NCBI RefSeq assembly: GCF_004193775.1
Contig: NC_041006.1
Coordinates: 29,193,102 to 29,257,101 of the forward strand
Source: Glycine soja
Taxonomy: Eukaryota; Streptophyta; Magnoliopsida; Fabales; Fabaceae
Direction: 5' to 3'
DNA length: 64,000 nucleotides
Below the pieces are notes generated by a model. That model saw only the letters and a program-made list of their open reading frames with translations, searched no databases and was not told the DNA's origin. Positions within the stretch are counted from its first letter, which is position 1. The number at the start of each line of letters is the position of its first letter. This document shows, in pieces, positions 9,628-21,522 of this stretch. The position numbers and the translations under genes were made by a program.

Positions 9628-12550
9628 CTACTGAAGTTGAGGCTTGTAATCTGGATTAGAAAGAGAGTCTTTAAGAGGTTGATCAAACACCAGCCTTCGA
9701 AATTTTGCCACAACTTCATCAAAATATGTAAATGTTCTATTATAGCTAGATTCAAAAGCTTTAGATGGCATTGAATCAAAATACCAAACGTCTATGAAGG
9801 AAAGGGGATCAACATCCAATGGATCTGTTTCCCCTTGAGGATTTCCTACATCCACAATGGGAGATTCTTTGACAATAGCTGTAACCAAAACAAAGTAGAG
9901 TTTAATTCGATCATCAAAATAAAATAAAGGAATGTTAGTATTCTCGATGGTTACATACTTTGATCAATTAGAGGCTCATTGGTTTTGACAACTAAAATAG
10001 AAACAAAAACATCAACAGGATCTATGAACCCAAGTCCCTCTTCTGCAAGTAGGGTGTGTTGTTCAACGTCATGATTCAAAAAATGATCAATATTTGAATC
10101 CACCTTGACGGTGTTTTGTTCAACCATTGGCTCTGAGAGTGACACTGATTTCGATGGGGGAGGATTCACCGTGGCTTTGAGCATCCTCTTGTTCTTCTAG
10201 ATCTTCTGACGCTTCAACATTGCTTGCATCCGTTGTCGAAACGTGTATATCTGAATCCTTTGGAGAAGAAAACATATTTATTAATGCAGATTTTTGAGAT
10301 CTAAATTAAAGTATTGGAAAATAATAAGGGATCAAAATATATACCAAGTGTTTCCTTGTTTACATTTTTCGCACTAGAGTTGACTGTTGGGGTATCTTCA
10401 ATTTCTTTTTTCCAATCAAAAGTTAATACGTTAGGTCTATGGTTCTTAATAGAATTTGGTAGCGGGAAAAGGATTCATAATTGCTTAAGAAATTCACTAT
10501 GCCATCACGAACTTAAGAAGGATCTTGAGAGGAAGAGAGGTCCATTATTTTGTCATCCTACAATGTAGAAAGCTATGATTTATCCTTTAATATTCCATTC
10601 CAAAGATATGTCTCAAGAAATTCTCTAAATCAAGATCATGTGAAATAAATTTCCCTCAATTTCTTGGAATACCTTTCGCTTGGTCTTAGCAAAAGAGGTC
10701 AGTTTAAAGGAAGAATTGGTAGGCATGTCTTCATCATAATCATCTAATCCCTTTGAAACTTTGGACTTTGAAGGTTGAGAGGAAGTAGACTGGAATAATA
10801 GTAAAATTGGCAAGTTGTGTGAATCAAAGAAATAAGTTATGTTGAAATGGAAAGGATTGAACCTTTAATGGTTGTTGGAATTTGGGTGATCTTGGTGGAA
10901 ACTTTACTCTATCATCACTCTTGGTCTTGGTAGCTTTCTTCGATTCTTGAAAGAAAGTTAATTCTGTTAACAGAAGATTACTAATAATAAAAGCTAGTTG
11001 ATTAGAAATTTGGTATACCTTGTCATCAGTATTGCTGGAAGAAAGAGTTTTCCTCTTTCTAGAAGATTTTTTCAAAGTCCTCTGATCCTCATCCTCCTAA
11101 TCCTCATTATCTCCTTGATGGGGAATCTTGATAGGGATAGCTAAAAATTGAAATCGAAAGCATTAAAACATTAAGTGAGAATTGTTTTGAAAACTTTAAT
11201 ATGACATAAAATGAAATTTACCATTTATTTGTTTAGTTTTGATTTCTACCCATTCTTGTGGTATAATTCCTTTTGGATAACAAAGGTAATCTCCAAGATA
11301 ATTTTGATAAAGGTAGCTTTTTGAGAAGAAGGAGCGTTTTCAAGTTTGTACATGTTTGAAAAAGGTAATAGTTCTCAAACCCAAGTAGGATTTCAAAGAC
11401 TTTTGCTTAAAACAAAATAGGCTTTTGGGAAAAGATGAAGATTTTTAGGACAGTATCGAGAAAATTTGGTGTCTCCTTTCGAATTAATCATTCTACCATT
11501 GATTTTATTTTTCTCTATTTTTTCTCTAAGGGAAAATATGACTTCTCGAAAAGTGGCTTTGGGACAACTTGGATGATAACAAATATGATATAAATTTTCG
11601 AAGCGAGTAATTTCAACAAAGAGTTCGTGTTTACCTTTACTCTTTTTGATAGTGTCCTGCACATAACCATGAAATTTAATTAGTTTCTCTGAGCAAGTCA
11701 TGATGGAAATAGGTCTTTGAGAATAATAATTTGTCCACCATGAATGGAAATCTTATGTGCTTAGAAAACAGTTCTGGAGAGAGGATGGTTGGAATTGCAA
11801 CTTCACTTTGGGGATTTTGTTTCTGATGACTTTAGGAATTAACACTCCTTCGATTTTAATATCAAAATGGTCAGGAATGTCCATTTTTTGGGAGTTAGGT
11901 GATTGGCTAAGATGGCATTTAACCATAATTGCACAATCCATAAAGGCCCAACAATGTGTTGCCTCTTCCTTGGAGTGTCCATGATTTCGATAGCTTCTTC
12001 CATTACCTTATAAATAGAAGCAAGTAGAAATTCGCTAAGGCAGATGTCTTCTTCGAAATGAAGGGCTTGAGCTAAATTGTAGTTGTACATGGGAATTTGA
12101 AGGGAACAAGTACAAATAAGATGCAAGGACACCCAATACATTAAAAATGTTATATGCTCTTCATCAAAAATTTCTTTAGTGTATTTTGCATTTTTCTCAA
12201 TGAAAGCCCCATAAGACTTAGCACTAAAGTCTATATCTATCCCACTCCTTTCTATTTGATCCTCAATACATAGGTTTTACCTAAAGGTTTAAGACCAGTA
12301 ATTGCAGCTATATCCATTAAGGTTAAAGTGATTGGACAACAAGGAAGTTCCAAAGCATGTAAGCTTCTATTCCAGATTAAGAAAGAAGCCATCAACATAG
12401 GCATATCTAAACTAACAACATCGTAATCAAATCAAGGCCCTTGTTTGATGTCGTCATCGTTACTATCAGTATCAGAATTGGAATGCTTCTCTCAGAGTTA
12501 GCAGAAGCATCTTGGTCTGTGGAGGTATTGAGTTGAGAAGGAGCCGTCAT
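9628..12550 (-). pseudogene. Antisense plant-mobile-domain (PMD) gene carried by the Tat element
   Basis: On the minus strand, ATG at 12550 (MTAPSQLNTSTDQ) opens a decayed gene. Fragments between 12250 and 11750 read YGAFIEKNAKYTKEIF, YWVSLHLICTCSLQIP, LSEFLLASIYKVMEEAIE and GPLWIVQLWLNAIL, in the order seen in the aminotransferase-like plant mobile domain (PF10536; MAIN/MAIL family). Farther 3' pieces at 11701-11393, 11075-10625 and 10184-9628 are Ser/Lys-rich and acidic, typical of long PMD tails, and may be separated by introns. Frameshifts and stops break the domain. The position, antisense between integrase and 3' LTR, matches the additional antisense ORF reported for Tat/Retand elements. 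Confidence 0.75.
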
Positions 12551-12946
12551 TGGCAAGAGTAACGAGGAATGTGAGGGAGAATGCTCAAGAAAGGGAAGAG
12601 CAAAGGCTTGTGAGCTAGGGATTGCAAAGAAGAAACAATGGAAGTATAGCTGACATTTGGGTTATATATAGGGTTTAAAAGATTTCAAAATTTGAATAAA
12701 TTAAATATCTTTTAAACCAATGATGTGATCTTAATGTGACACATTAATAGGATAGGTAATCATATCCCTAAAAAGGGTAACCATGCTCATATTGGTTAGC
12801 ATGAAAATTGCAACCATGATTGGATTATGTTTCCAACATATTTGATGAGGCTTAGAGTGTTAATTGATTAAGATATTAAAGCAATATCTAAATATTTGCT
12901 ACAAAAATATTGTATTCTCGAAAGATGGTACTCGAACACAATATTT

Positions 12947-12956
12947 TTGGGGGGCA
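12947..12956 (+). other. Polypurine tract before Tat 3' LTR
   Basis: TTGGGGGGCA precedes TTTGTGACC, the usual arrangement at the start of a 3' LTR. It primes plus-strand synthesis in the family. It supports the plus orientation of the element. Confidence 0.7.
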
Positions 12957-12958
12957 TT

Positions 12959-13640
12959 TGTGACCTTCGTTATGTAAAATTTGTCTAACTAATGAAACTT
13001 ATATATAATTTTGATGAACTTGTCTAAAGAGGAATCAAAAAGTCCATTCAAAAGCGATCAAAATGTGGACTAAAATTTGAGAAATTGAATGGCCCATCAA
13101 AGAAAGTTTATTTTGATTGGAATTGACAATTTCGATAACTTCATTAAGACATGCAAGATTGGAAAGCGCTCAAAAGCACGATCTTCGAAATTCGAAATAC
13201 CAATTGAAGCAATTACAAAGAAGTTATAAGAAAACATTTAATAACACTAGATCTATGTATTCAAGAATATCATTGTACATGTGTCGAAATCATATAATAC
13301 AACCGTTAGTATTAAAAGTCCATAAATAAGACCTCTACCAGCAAATTTTGTGGAAGTTAAAATACTATCACCTAATTCCTCAAACACCAACAATGCTTAC
13401 CATCAAAATTGATTACAAGTTCTACCGTTCATCATGTATATATTTAATTTCCACCTTTTACGAATTCATGTCATTTTACTTTATTACATCTTTTTAAACC
13501 CTTTCCTTTTTCAATCTACATTTTTATATACTTCTAAAATTGATATTTCTACATTTGATGATTTCAGAACTTGCACTGTTGCAGCACTGGCTTCATTTCT
13601 CCAAAAACCATCAACGTCAATTTTTTAGTCCACAGCGCAA
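12959..13640 (+). repeat. Probable Tat 3' LTR
   Basis: The block starts TGTGACCTTCG directly after the polypurine tract. No partner LTR is in the window, so its right end is uncertain; I place it near 13640 where AT-rich LTR-like sequence gives way to the spacer before the subtilase. The sequence has no coding frame of note. From 13640 to 14124 I see only spacer and the likely 3' UTR of the subtilase. Confidence 0.5.
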
Positions 13641-14124
13641 TTGCAACCGTTTATTGATATAGACATAAAAAGTTCATTAATGAAACTAACATCAGCTACT
13701 TTGAAAATACCATTAATGTAGATCTATATAGCGTACGAGAATGGTTACAACTACTAGTGGCTTTGATGCAAACATTAAATTAAAATGGAAAGTTAAATGA
13801 ATTCACTTTAAAGTAGTTGAACATAAACTTTAATGTCAAGATGGTCGACGAAAAATATTCATCAATGATTAGAACGCTGTACACCGGGAAGAAAAGAAAC
13901 ACATGAGCCAAACATTTTTTCCCCTTTGCAACATTTCTCCCAGGGAACAAACAGAACCAACACCAATCAAGCACGAGGTCCCCGCTATCATCAATGTCAA
14001 CCTGGATAAACCCAACATTTTTGTTTGCAAAAAAAGTTAAATAATAATAATAGTAACATATAAATACTATAATCACTAACCAATCAAGACACACCCCCTA
14101 TTCGAGTGAGTGATGAACCTTGCA

Positions 14125-16392
14125 TCAACCCCAATTAATCGAAATTGGGGTTCCAACCACGTGCTTCCCATCGGACCATTCTACCCTTCCAAAAGCGTTC
14201 ACTCTTTGCTGTGGCGAACCCGAGGATGAAAATGTGACCGTGAATGATTTTTTTTCATTTTCCTTGAAACTCAGCACTTGCGGTTCAACCGAGATTTTCA
14301 CGGAAGCCATATCTGACGTTACTGAAGCTTTGTAAGTTCCCGCGGGCCCCACGTTCGTGAGAGTCCGCGTGTGCTTAACCACGCCCCCAGATTCAAACAA
14401 CACCGCAAACGAAGGGTAGTTGAGGTCGGTCACACTGTACTGCTTGCCCGCGTCGCACTGGAATTTTCTCTTGGCCAATGTGTTGATCTCGGAAGCTGAG
14501 TAGTTTAACGCGCAGAGAAAACCTAAATAATCATCCACCGTTAGATCGTAGACGAGTCCTGGATTGAGGGCAGCGACGGGGTCCACGTGTCCGGAACCGT
14601 GATCGAACGGCGTGGAGGGCTTTCCCGTTGCGCTGTCTTGCAGCTTCTCACCGGTTTTGTAAACTGTGTAAGCCGTTGTCATAAGAGCCGATCGGACCGC
14701 GGCTGGGCTCCAATCAGGGTGAGCCGACTTGATCAGCGCGGCTAAGCCGCTCACGTGAGGGCACGACATGGACGTGCCAGAAATGATGTTGAAATCCACG
14801 CGCCTGTTATCAACGGGTAACCCGGTGGGTCCCACCGCCTTGGACCACCCGGCTAGGATGTTGACACCTGGCGCGATAAGATCTGGCTTAAGGATCTGCG
14901 GGGTGATCGAGTTGGGTCCTCTAGAGCTAAACGCTGCCACCACAGGAGATGGCTGAATCCCCAACTTTGTGCCTTCAAACAAAATCTTCACCGTCGGTTT
15001 CGCATCAGAAAACAAATACTTCTTAATAGCGTCACCGGCTTTCTGCCCAACCGCGGTGGCAGGTAACAAATGAGCATCCGCCACCAGCTCCTCGCCGTTG
15101 GCAGCGGTGTTGCTGAGCACCATGCCCAACGCTCCGGCGGATTTCACCACGGAGCCTTTCTGAACCCTAGCAGTTAACCCACGGTCACACAAAACAATCT
15201 TCCCAGCAACTTTCTCAGGAGACAACGTTCCCGTGATACACAAGTTCCCATTCATAGCGCCGTTACTCACATTACCCGCATAAACAAAAGGCAGAGGAGA
15301 ATCCGGCACAGCGTTACCGCGATAGAGCGAAACGCCGGAGAAGTTAAGGCCATTCCCGAGCGCAACGTAAGCGGGGAAGTCACGATCCAGTGTACCAGCG
15401 CCCACGGTAGTTATCCATGGAGCCACATTGGAGAGACTGTAGGGACTGGGGCCCGCGTTCCCAGCGGAGCATGAAACTAAAATCCCATTCTCCATAGCGG
15501 AAAAAGCTCCAATAGCGACACTGTCTCTGTAATAATCCGACATGCCACCACCGAGCGACAGAGACAGAACGTTTACGTTGTCCAATATTGCCCTCTCGAT
15601 AGCGGCAAGAATGTCGGAGCTGAAGCATCCTCCCTTCCAGCACACCTTGTATGCAGCAACTCTAGCGCGCGTGGCCATCCCACGTGCTGTCCCGGACGCG
15701 TAGCCGAAGAGGCTCGCGTCGGATACCACCGACCCCGCGGCTGTGCTGGCCGTGTGGGTGCCGTGGCCGTCGTCGTCGCGCGCTGATCTCGACTCCTCGG
15801 TTTCATTAATAGGACCAAGAATGGCTTCAACACCCTTCGAGAAAAACCTCGCTCCGATCAGCTTTCTGTTACAATTCGACGCGGTGAAATTCGTTCCCGT
15901 CTCGCACGCGCCTTTCCAGGTGCTCGGAACAGGCCCAAGTCCCGTGTCGTCGAAGCTCTTGCTCTCCGGCCAGACGCCGGTGTCGAGGACTCCGATGATG
16001 ACGTCACTCCCGGAACTCGACTCGGGGAACATGTCGGCGCTCTTGTCGAGTCCGAGGAACATGGGCGTCCTCGTAGTGTGAAGCTCGTACCTCGTCTCCG
16101 GGAGGACAGCCAGAATCCCCGCTTGGGTCTCGAGCAAACGCGCTTCCTCAGCGGTTAGCCTCGTCGCGTAGCCGTGGATCGCGTTGTCGTAGGTGTACAT
16201 AATCTCCGCCGAGTCAGACACGGTCTTGAGCGACGACTCGTACCACAGCGCGTGGTGCTCGAAGCTCTCCGGCATCTCCGATTTCGCCACGTGTACAATG
16301 TATGTGCTCTTCTCTGGTTCCGCTGCCTCATGGAGACCCAGAAACAGAACAACCCAGAGAATGGCCACGAAGGGTTTACGAAACGAACTCAT
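14125..16392 (-). CDS. SBT1.7: Subtilisin-like serine protease (SBT1 family, ARA12/SBT1.7-like)
   Basis: The gene is intronless, 755 codons, ATG at 16392 and TGA at 14125-14127. Residues 1-23 form a hydrophobic signal peptide; about 29-105 are an inhibitor_I9 propeptide ending before TTRTPMFLGL, the usual mature N-terminus. The catalytic triad is present: Asp137 in GVLDTGV, His210 in DDDGHGTH, Ser541 in SGTSMSCPH, with oxyanion Asn312 in SAGNAGP. A protease-associated domain occupies roughly 340-480 and a fibronectin-III-like domain 655-755. N-glycosylation sequons are at about 168, 196, 350, 374 and 630. Length and order match plant subtilases of about 750 residues. The family acts in the apoplast; the closest Arabidopsis relative I recognise is ARA12/SBT1.7, which has a role in seed-coat mucilage. 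The exact orthologue is inference. It is GC-richer than its surroundings and is the only intact gene here. Confidence 0.95.
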   Translation of the reverse strand: MSSFRKPFVAILWVVLFLGLHEAAEPEKSTYIVHVAKSEMPESFEHHALWYESSLKTVSDSAEIMYTYDNAIHGYATRLTAEEARLLETQAGILAVLPETRYELHTTRTPMFLGLDKSADMFPESSSGSDVIIGVLDTGVWPESKSFDDTGLGPVPSTWKGACETGTNFTASNCNRKLIGARFFSKGVEAILGPINETEESRSARDDDGHGTHTASTAAGSVVSDASLFGYASGTARGMATRARVAAYKVCWKGGCFSSDILAAIERAILDNVNVLSLSLGGGMSDYYRDSVAIGAFSAMENGILVSCSAGNAGPSPYSLSNVAPWITTVGAGTLDRDFPAYVALGNGLNFSGVSLYRGNAVPDSPLPFVYAGNVSNGAMNGNLCITGTLSPEKVAGKIVLCDRGLTARVQKGSVVKSAGALGMVLSNTAANGEELVADAHLLPATAVGQKAGDAIKKYLFSDAKPTVKILFEGTKLGIQPSPVVAAFSSRGPNSITPQILKPDLIAPGVNILAGWSKAVGPTGLPVDNRRVDFNIISGTSMSCPHVSGLAALIKSAHPDWSPAAVRSALMTTAYTVYKTGEKLQDSATGKPSTPFDHGSGHVDPVAALNPGLVYDLTVDDYLGFLCALNYSASEINTLAKRKFQCDAGKQYSVTDLNYPSFAVLFESGGVVKHTRTLTNVGPAGTYKASVTSDMASVKISVEPQVLSFKENEKKSFTVTFSSSGSPQQRVNAFGRVEWSDGKHVVGTPISINWG

Positions 16393-16640
16393 GGGAAGAG
16401 TGTGTGAGTAGAATGGGAATGGGAAATGGAAATTAGATGAAGCTGGCTTTAACTAGTGGTGGTGTTTTCAATGCCTAATTTATGCCAGTTTATGCAAAGG
16501 GTGTGAGAAATAGTAAGGAAGCGGTGGGTGGTTGTCTGGTTCTCAAAATAATTGCGTTGAGACAAAAACAAAAGGTGGAAGAGAGAGAGAGTCAGGGTGG
16601 TAGTGAGAAGTAAGAGTAAGGATAGAAAAACATTTCAATT
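16393..16640 (-). promoter_or_regulatory. Upstream region of the subtilase gene
   Basis: On the minus strand a TATA-like CATAAATTAG lies at about 16475-16484, some 85 bp before the ATG. A CT-rich tract (GA-rich on the plus strand, 16577-16592) lies about 190 bp upstream, similar to the pyrimidine patches of plant core promoters. These are pattern matches only; no transcript data are available. Confidence 0.35.
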
Positions 16641-19600
16641 AGCTAATTCAAGATACTTTTCATTTCGTTCACATGTGCGTTTAGTTGACGACGGTTCTCA
16701 ACCCTCTCGAGTGTGCTACTTTCTTTTATTATTATTTTATGATAAATATTAGCCAGTATTTTTACTGGGATGCATAATATTGTATTTTTATGGGTTTTAT
16801 TATTATTTTTTTTGCAATAAATAATTTCTTTAAAGATATAAATGGTTGGATTATTGAGATCGAAGAGAAAAAATTATTAATTTAGAAAAAAAATTCCAAA
16901 TATAACGTGAGTTTCATATCTCTTTATTTCTATTTTAATTCAACTTTTTTTAATTTTCTTTTATTTTGTTTTTTTATTTCTTTTGGATTGAAGAAAAGAA
17001 AATGGAGAAAAAAGAAAATTTTAAATTTGAATTAAAAGAAAGAAAATTCTAAATTTCTATTAATACACATTAACATTTCTTTCCAATTTTTTTTCTCATT
17101 TTTTCTAACTAAATAAAAGAAATACATCATTATTTATATTTTTTTTCTTTTCTATTTCTTCCTTTCATCCAATGATACCATAAAAAAGAAGGAAATAAAA
17201 AAAACGTCGTTTTAATTTTCTTTATTAATAAAATTAATATTTTAATAATTAATATGCTTAAAAAATAATTTTTTTTAATAATATGGACAATGATCAGCAA
17301 GACCTTTGTTTTTTTATTATTACTTTTTTTTTTCTCTTCTCCTTTTTGCCTTTTTGCCCTGGTCTTTTCAAATTAAAACTTCATTATACTTTGCCTTTTA
17401 ACAGTTCCCTGCAGACCATCCGTCACATTTCCACGTTCTCCAAACATAACTTCATACACCAATTCTTAACCTACTAACCTTGAATTCCCAACTGCGTCTT
17501 TTTGCCGATATTTTATATACGTGGGACAGTAATATGGAATATACATGCATACTGTGTCTGTGCTTGACAGTGTAGAAGATAAGGTGAAGCTCAAAATATT
17601 GTAAATTAAGCGTTTCTATTCACTGGTATTTTATTTTTAGTGGCCATTTATACAATTACACAATCTCCACTTCAGCTTTATTAAATGCAAGATATTTTTA
17701 TATTTTACTAGTAAGGTTTGGACCTTATCGTCTCTATATGTATACCATCCAACCATGAACCAACCAAGTTTTATTTTTTATTTATTTTTTCTTTCCATTT
17801 CCTTAAGAAACAAGTTCACGGATTACCAATACGAAGAAATTTCAGTCACGGGCTTACTTCTGTGCTGGGGAATTTTTACGGGAGTTGACGAGAGAGGATG
17901 ATTTGTTACTTAAACATCGAATTTTTTCTGTTTTTAATAAATATTTTAATTTAGATGAGTGTTTTTGAGATTTTTGTTATCGAGACTTATTTTGTTTCTA
18001 CTCCTATAGCTTTTGTGATGTGAATTTACTTTGGCCTTGGACTAATTTGACTCGAGCAAAATGATTCACTTTTTTTTTTCTTATTCGTACATATCAAATC
18101 AAAATCTTATTTAATTATAATCAAAGTGTTGGTCCTCAAATCAGTATTGGTAGTTGGAACAACCTATTAATATTTATTAAGTAATTAATTATATATCTTA
18201 TAATGTAGTATTACTTTTTTTAATTCATCGTAAATTTAAAAATATAAATTATTTTTTTTAAATTAAGAATTTAATTTTCACATAATTAGGGATAAGTTTA
18301 TACTAGGGTTGGAAAGTTGATAGGATATGACTTGTCAAAAAATAAAAAGAAAAAGAAAAATTTATAATATTTAAAAGATTTAAAAGCTAAAAACATTATA
18401 AAAAAAAAAAGATTTAAGCTCCTACTAGCTAGTTATTATTATTTCCCTTGCCCAGTTGCCCACCTAATGATTTTAATTGCATTATTCTATCTAGCTTTTC
18501 TAACTGTTTTATACACATTTTGAAATACATTACTCATAACAAATGAGTCTTTAATGTCAAAGGTACAACTGGTAGCCTATAAGGCTCTAACCAAACATGT
18601 TATTTGTCTCTAAAAGAAATTGTCCGAAACAGATATTTACCTTTATTGAAATTACATGTTAAATACATTCTCAATTAATTCAAGTTTACGTGTTTTGCTT
18701 TTAAAATAATATCACACTGACCCAATAAAAATTATACTCCCCTTTCTTTGTCTTGTTACAATTGTGGTTTTAGATTGTTTTACATAAATAAAATAATAAT
18801 AATAAATAAATAAAAGAGAATAAAAATTTTATAAAATTAATTTTATATTATCATTAATTTATCTATGGATTTTTTTGTTTATCTTTAATATTATAAAAAA
18901 TGTAAATAAAAAAATAATTAATATGACACTAAAAAATCAAAATGATAATTATTTTAAGATAATTTTTTTGTCTTATATGACTAGAGAGAGGAAATAATCA
19001 TCATATGTTTTAAATATACTTTCAACTAAAAAGTGTATATACTTATTTTAAATTACAAAGTCAAGCTGTACCAGACAAAATAGTACAAAGTGAAGTCATT
19101 TAGATGTACAAAATTTTATGCTTATGAAAATCGATATAAACATATAGAAATTTACGAACTATACTTATTTTTATCTTACTCGCGTTGGCTACAAGCGAAA
19201 GATTCTCCGGTTTAAAAAAAAAAAAATACTCAGTGGTATAAATTTTCAAATACAGTATGATATTATTTAATTTTGTAAGCGTCATTCCCCAAAAATTTAA
19301 AAATTTATTTATTTTGTATTTTTCAATAAAAATTCCTAGTTTCATTTTCTTAATTAGTCTTAACTTTTAAAAAGTTACTCTGTTAAGGTTATTTCTATCT
19401 CAGTAACCTTTTGTTATTTTTTTTTTTTGGAGTTCTTGAATATGTAGTATACATTACTTATATAGCTACTTTTAACAATTTAAGTAACTCATTTTTTCCA
19501 ATCTTGCAAGTCTAAATAATTTACTAAATATATTCCACATATAGTCTCACAACCTTACATTTTATTACTATATTATAAAAATTGACATTTTCAAGAATTA

Positions 19601-21005
19601 AAATTTTATCTTAATTCCTTTAAATTTTTCTTGTAATATAAATATTAAAATTTATTGAAGATTAAGATTTCATCTAGTGATAATTAATGTCGTTGGGAAG
19701 TATTTATTCTCGGCCAGACACATATTGGCCAGCGCATCGAAAATCATAACCATCTTTATTTTATAAACACTTTATCAACTTATTATTTTTATATTTTTTT
19801 ACATCAGTAACATATTATCTACTATACTTAAATGTGTTTTAGTGAGAGTTAAAATTAATTTTAAATGAAATTAATTTTGTTAAAATGATTTTAGTTTAAA
19901 TTAATTTTTAATAACGTAATTAAGGTTTGGATACTTTTATCGTAAAAGTAATCTTGTTTTAAAACTTAGCATAAATTTAATAATAATTAAAAATTTAGTA
20001 TGTTTTTATAAAATCAAATTTAACTAATTAAATTCATAAAAAGAAAAAAATTATGTTTGAACAGTGGAAATTATAATTTAGCACATGTTTAAAAATTAGA
20101 ATGTGTTGCTTTTTGAAAAAAAAATCTCTCAAAATTATTAAGATATTCATTTATTTATACATAGTACATATATTTATTATTATAAATATGAATGAAATTA
20201 TGTATTTTATAAATCAGATTCTATGAAAGCCAACCACGTATCTATGTTTTAATTTCTAATAGAACTTTCTATTACTTTTTGCTAGTGATGTTGTAATACA
20301 CACAAGAAATGTGGAATCTGATACTCCGATGCATTGTTCAACAACGTGGACAGCCCACCTTAACATGAGCATTAATCATAGGGAAGGGAATTGTCTAATA
20401 AACTTTTTTAAAAAATCAATAGAAGTTTTAATTCAATCACTGTATATAAATAACGTCAAAATATTTAAGAATTAGATTATATTTTAGTTAAATGAAATTT
20501 TTTAATTTTATTATAATTAATATTAATATTATATTATTATTTATTTAACTATTAAAATAGTTATTCTATATTTTAATAATTATAAAAATATAAAATAATT
20601 ATGTAATTATATAATTAACCATTACATATAACATATATAATAATAAATTATATATAAATATATAATTACATTATTTATAATTATAAAAAAATATACGTAG
20701 GAAGGCGAAGGTGATATACTAGATCTTACTTTCGTCCCTGTCCCGCTTTTTCAAGTGGCGGAAAATTTGACCCTAACCCAATCAAAGTAGGTTTTCTATC
20801 AAACTCGAGATAGGGTTAGATAACTACTCATGGGTTCAATTTTTATTTTAATGCCTACTATCAAACACCTCTAGTAGATGTGGAATTATTTTAGCTCAGA
20901 GATTTTGAATTTAAATTTTAATATATAATTATATTAAATACTTAAAAATAAAATTTTATTGTGCATAATAATTCTAACTCATTTAAACATAATTATCTAT
21001 ATTCT
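16641..21005. other. AT-rich spacer, no gene recognised
   Basis: The stretch is strongly AT-rich with long A and T runs and many short direct and inverted AT repeats. No frame resembles a protein family and no RNA gene could be recognised. The segment 20730-20880 is locally GC-richer (for example GACCCTAACCC), and could be a remnant of a DNA transposon, but no ends are visible. Confidence 0.5.
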
Positions 21006-21522
21006 AGAAGAAAAAAAAAAGATAAAACAGATTTTATTAAGCATCAATTGCGCTGGAAAAAGCTGCCAAGAGCCTCTCTTTGCTCGCAGGGATAATGAAA
21101 CGTCTTTTGCTGCTAGCCAGTACTGGGTCGCACCTCATATTTTCACAGCTTGATGACACGTTTTCTAAATGTCTTCGTAGTTACACACTTACACGCTAAC
21201 AAGAAGTATCAGTGTATCACTTAGATTTTAGAAATACTTGTTGGGTCATGTTAGGTATTGTGTAATTGTGATGGTATTGATCTCCTTCACCAACTCATTT
21301 TCATTTTGACGATTTTTCCTTTTCCTAGAAAGGGCACTGATGAGATAAAACGACCCAAAAAATGAAAAAGCCTTTGACGTGTTATATGTATCACAATCAC
21401 ATGGCCAAAGAACATAACCATCACAAGCTTTGTATAATCTGAGATACTAGTCTAAAATACTACCAGATCGAATTTATAAAACCATCTTTCTTAAATAATT
21501 GAGGTTCATAATCATTAGTTTT
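21006..21522. repeat. Unclassified ~500-bp dispersed repeat, copy 1
   Basis: The segment is homologous to 24131-24528 plus 29498-29644. Shared blocks include GATAAAACAGATT, AGCATCAATTGCGC, GCTTGATGAC and the ending TTCATAATCATT. Copy 1 is uninterrupted and thus shows the empty site of the insertion in copy 2. It has no coding capacity I can defend and no clear terminal repeats. It could be a solo LTR or a non-autonomous DNA element. Confidence 0.7.

Larger units (their letters stand above)
2866..13640 (+). mobile_element. Decayed Tat-lineage Ty3/gypsy retrotransposon
   Basis: Gag, protease, reverse transcriptase, RNase H, a second archaeal-type RNase H and integrase follow in order on the plus strand from 2890 to 8850. 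An antisense plant-mobile-domain gene lies between integrase and the 3' LTR. The second RNase H and the antisense gene are hallmarks of the Tat clade. All coding parts are broken by stops and frameshifts. A polypurine tract at 12947-12956 marks the start of the 3' LTR. The 5' LTR is not visible: the left side is cut by the element at 1-2865. The right end (~13640) is approximate because no second LTR is present for comparison. Confidence 0.85.

Noticed and set aside
14120..16411. Several 60-112-codon frames on the plus strand and in other frames across the subtilase
   Set aside because: Shadows of the 755-codon protease gene in GC-rich DNA.
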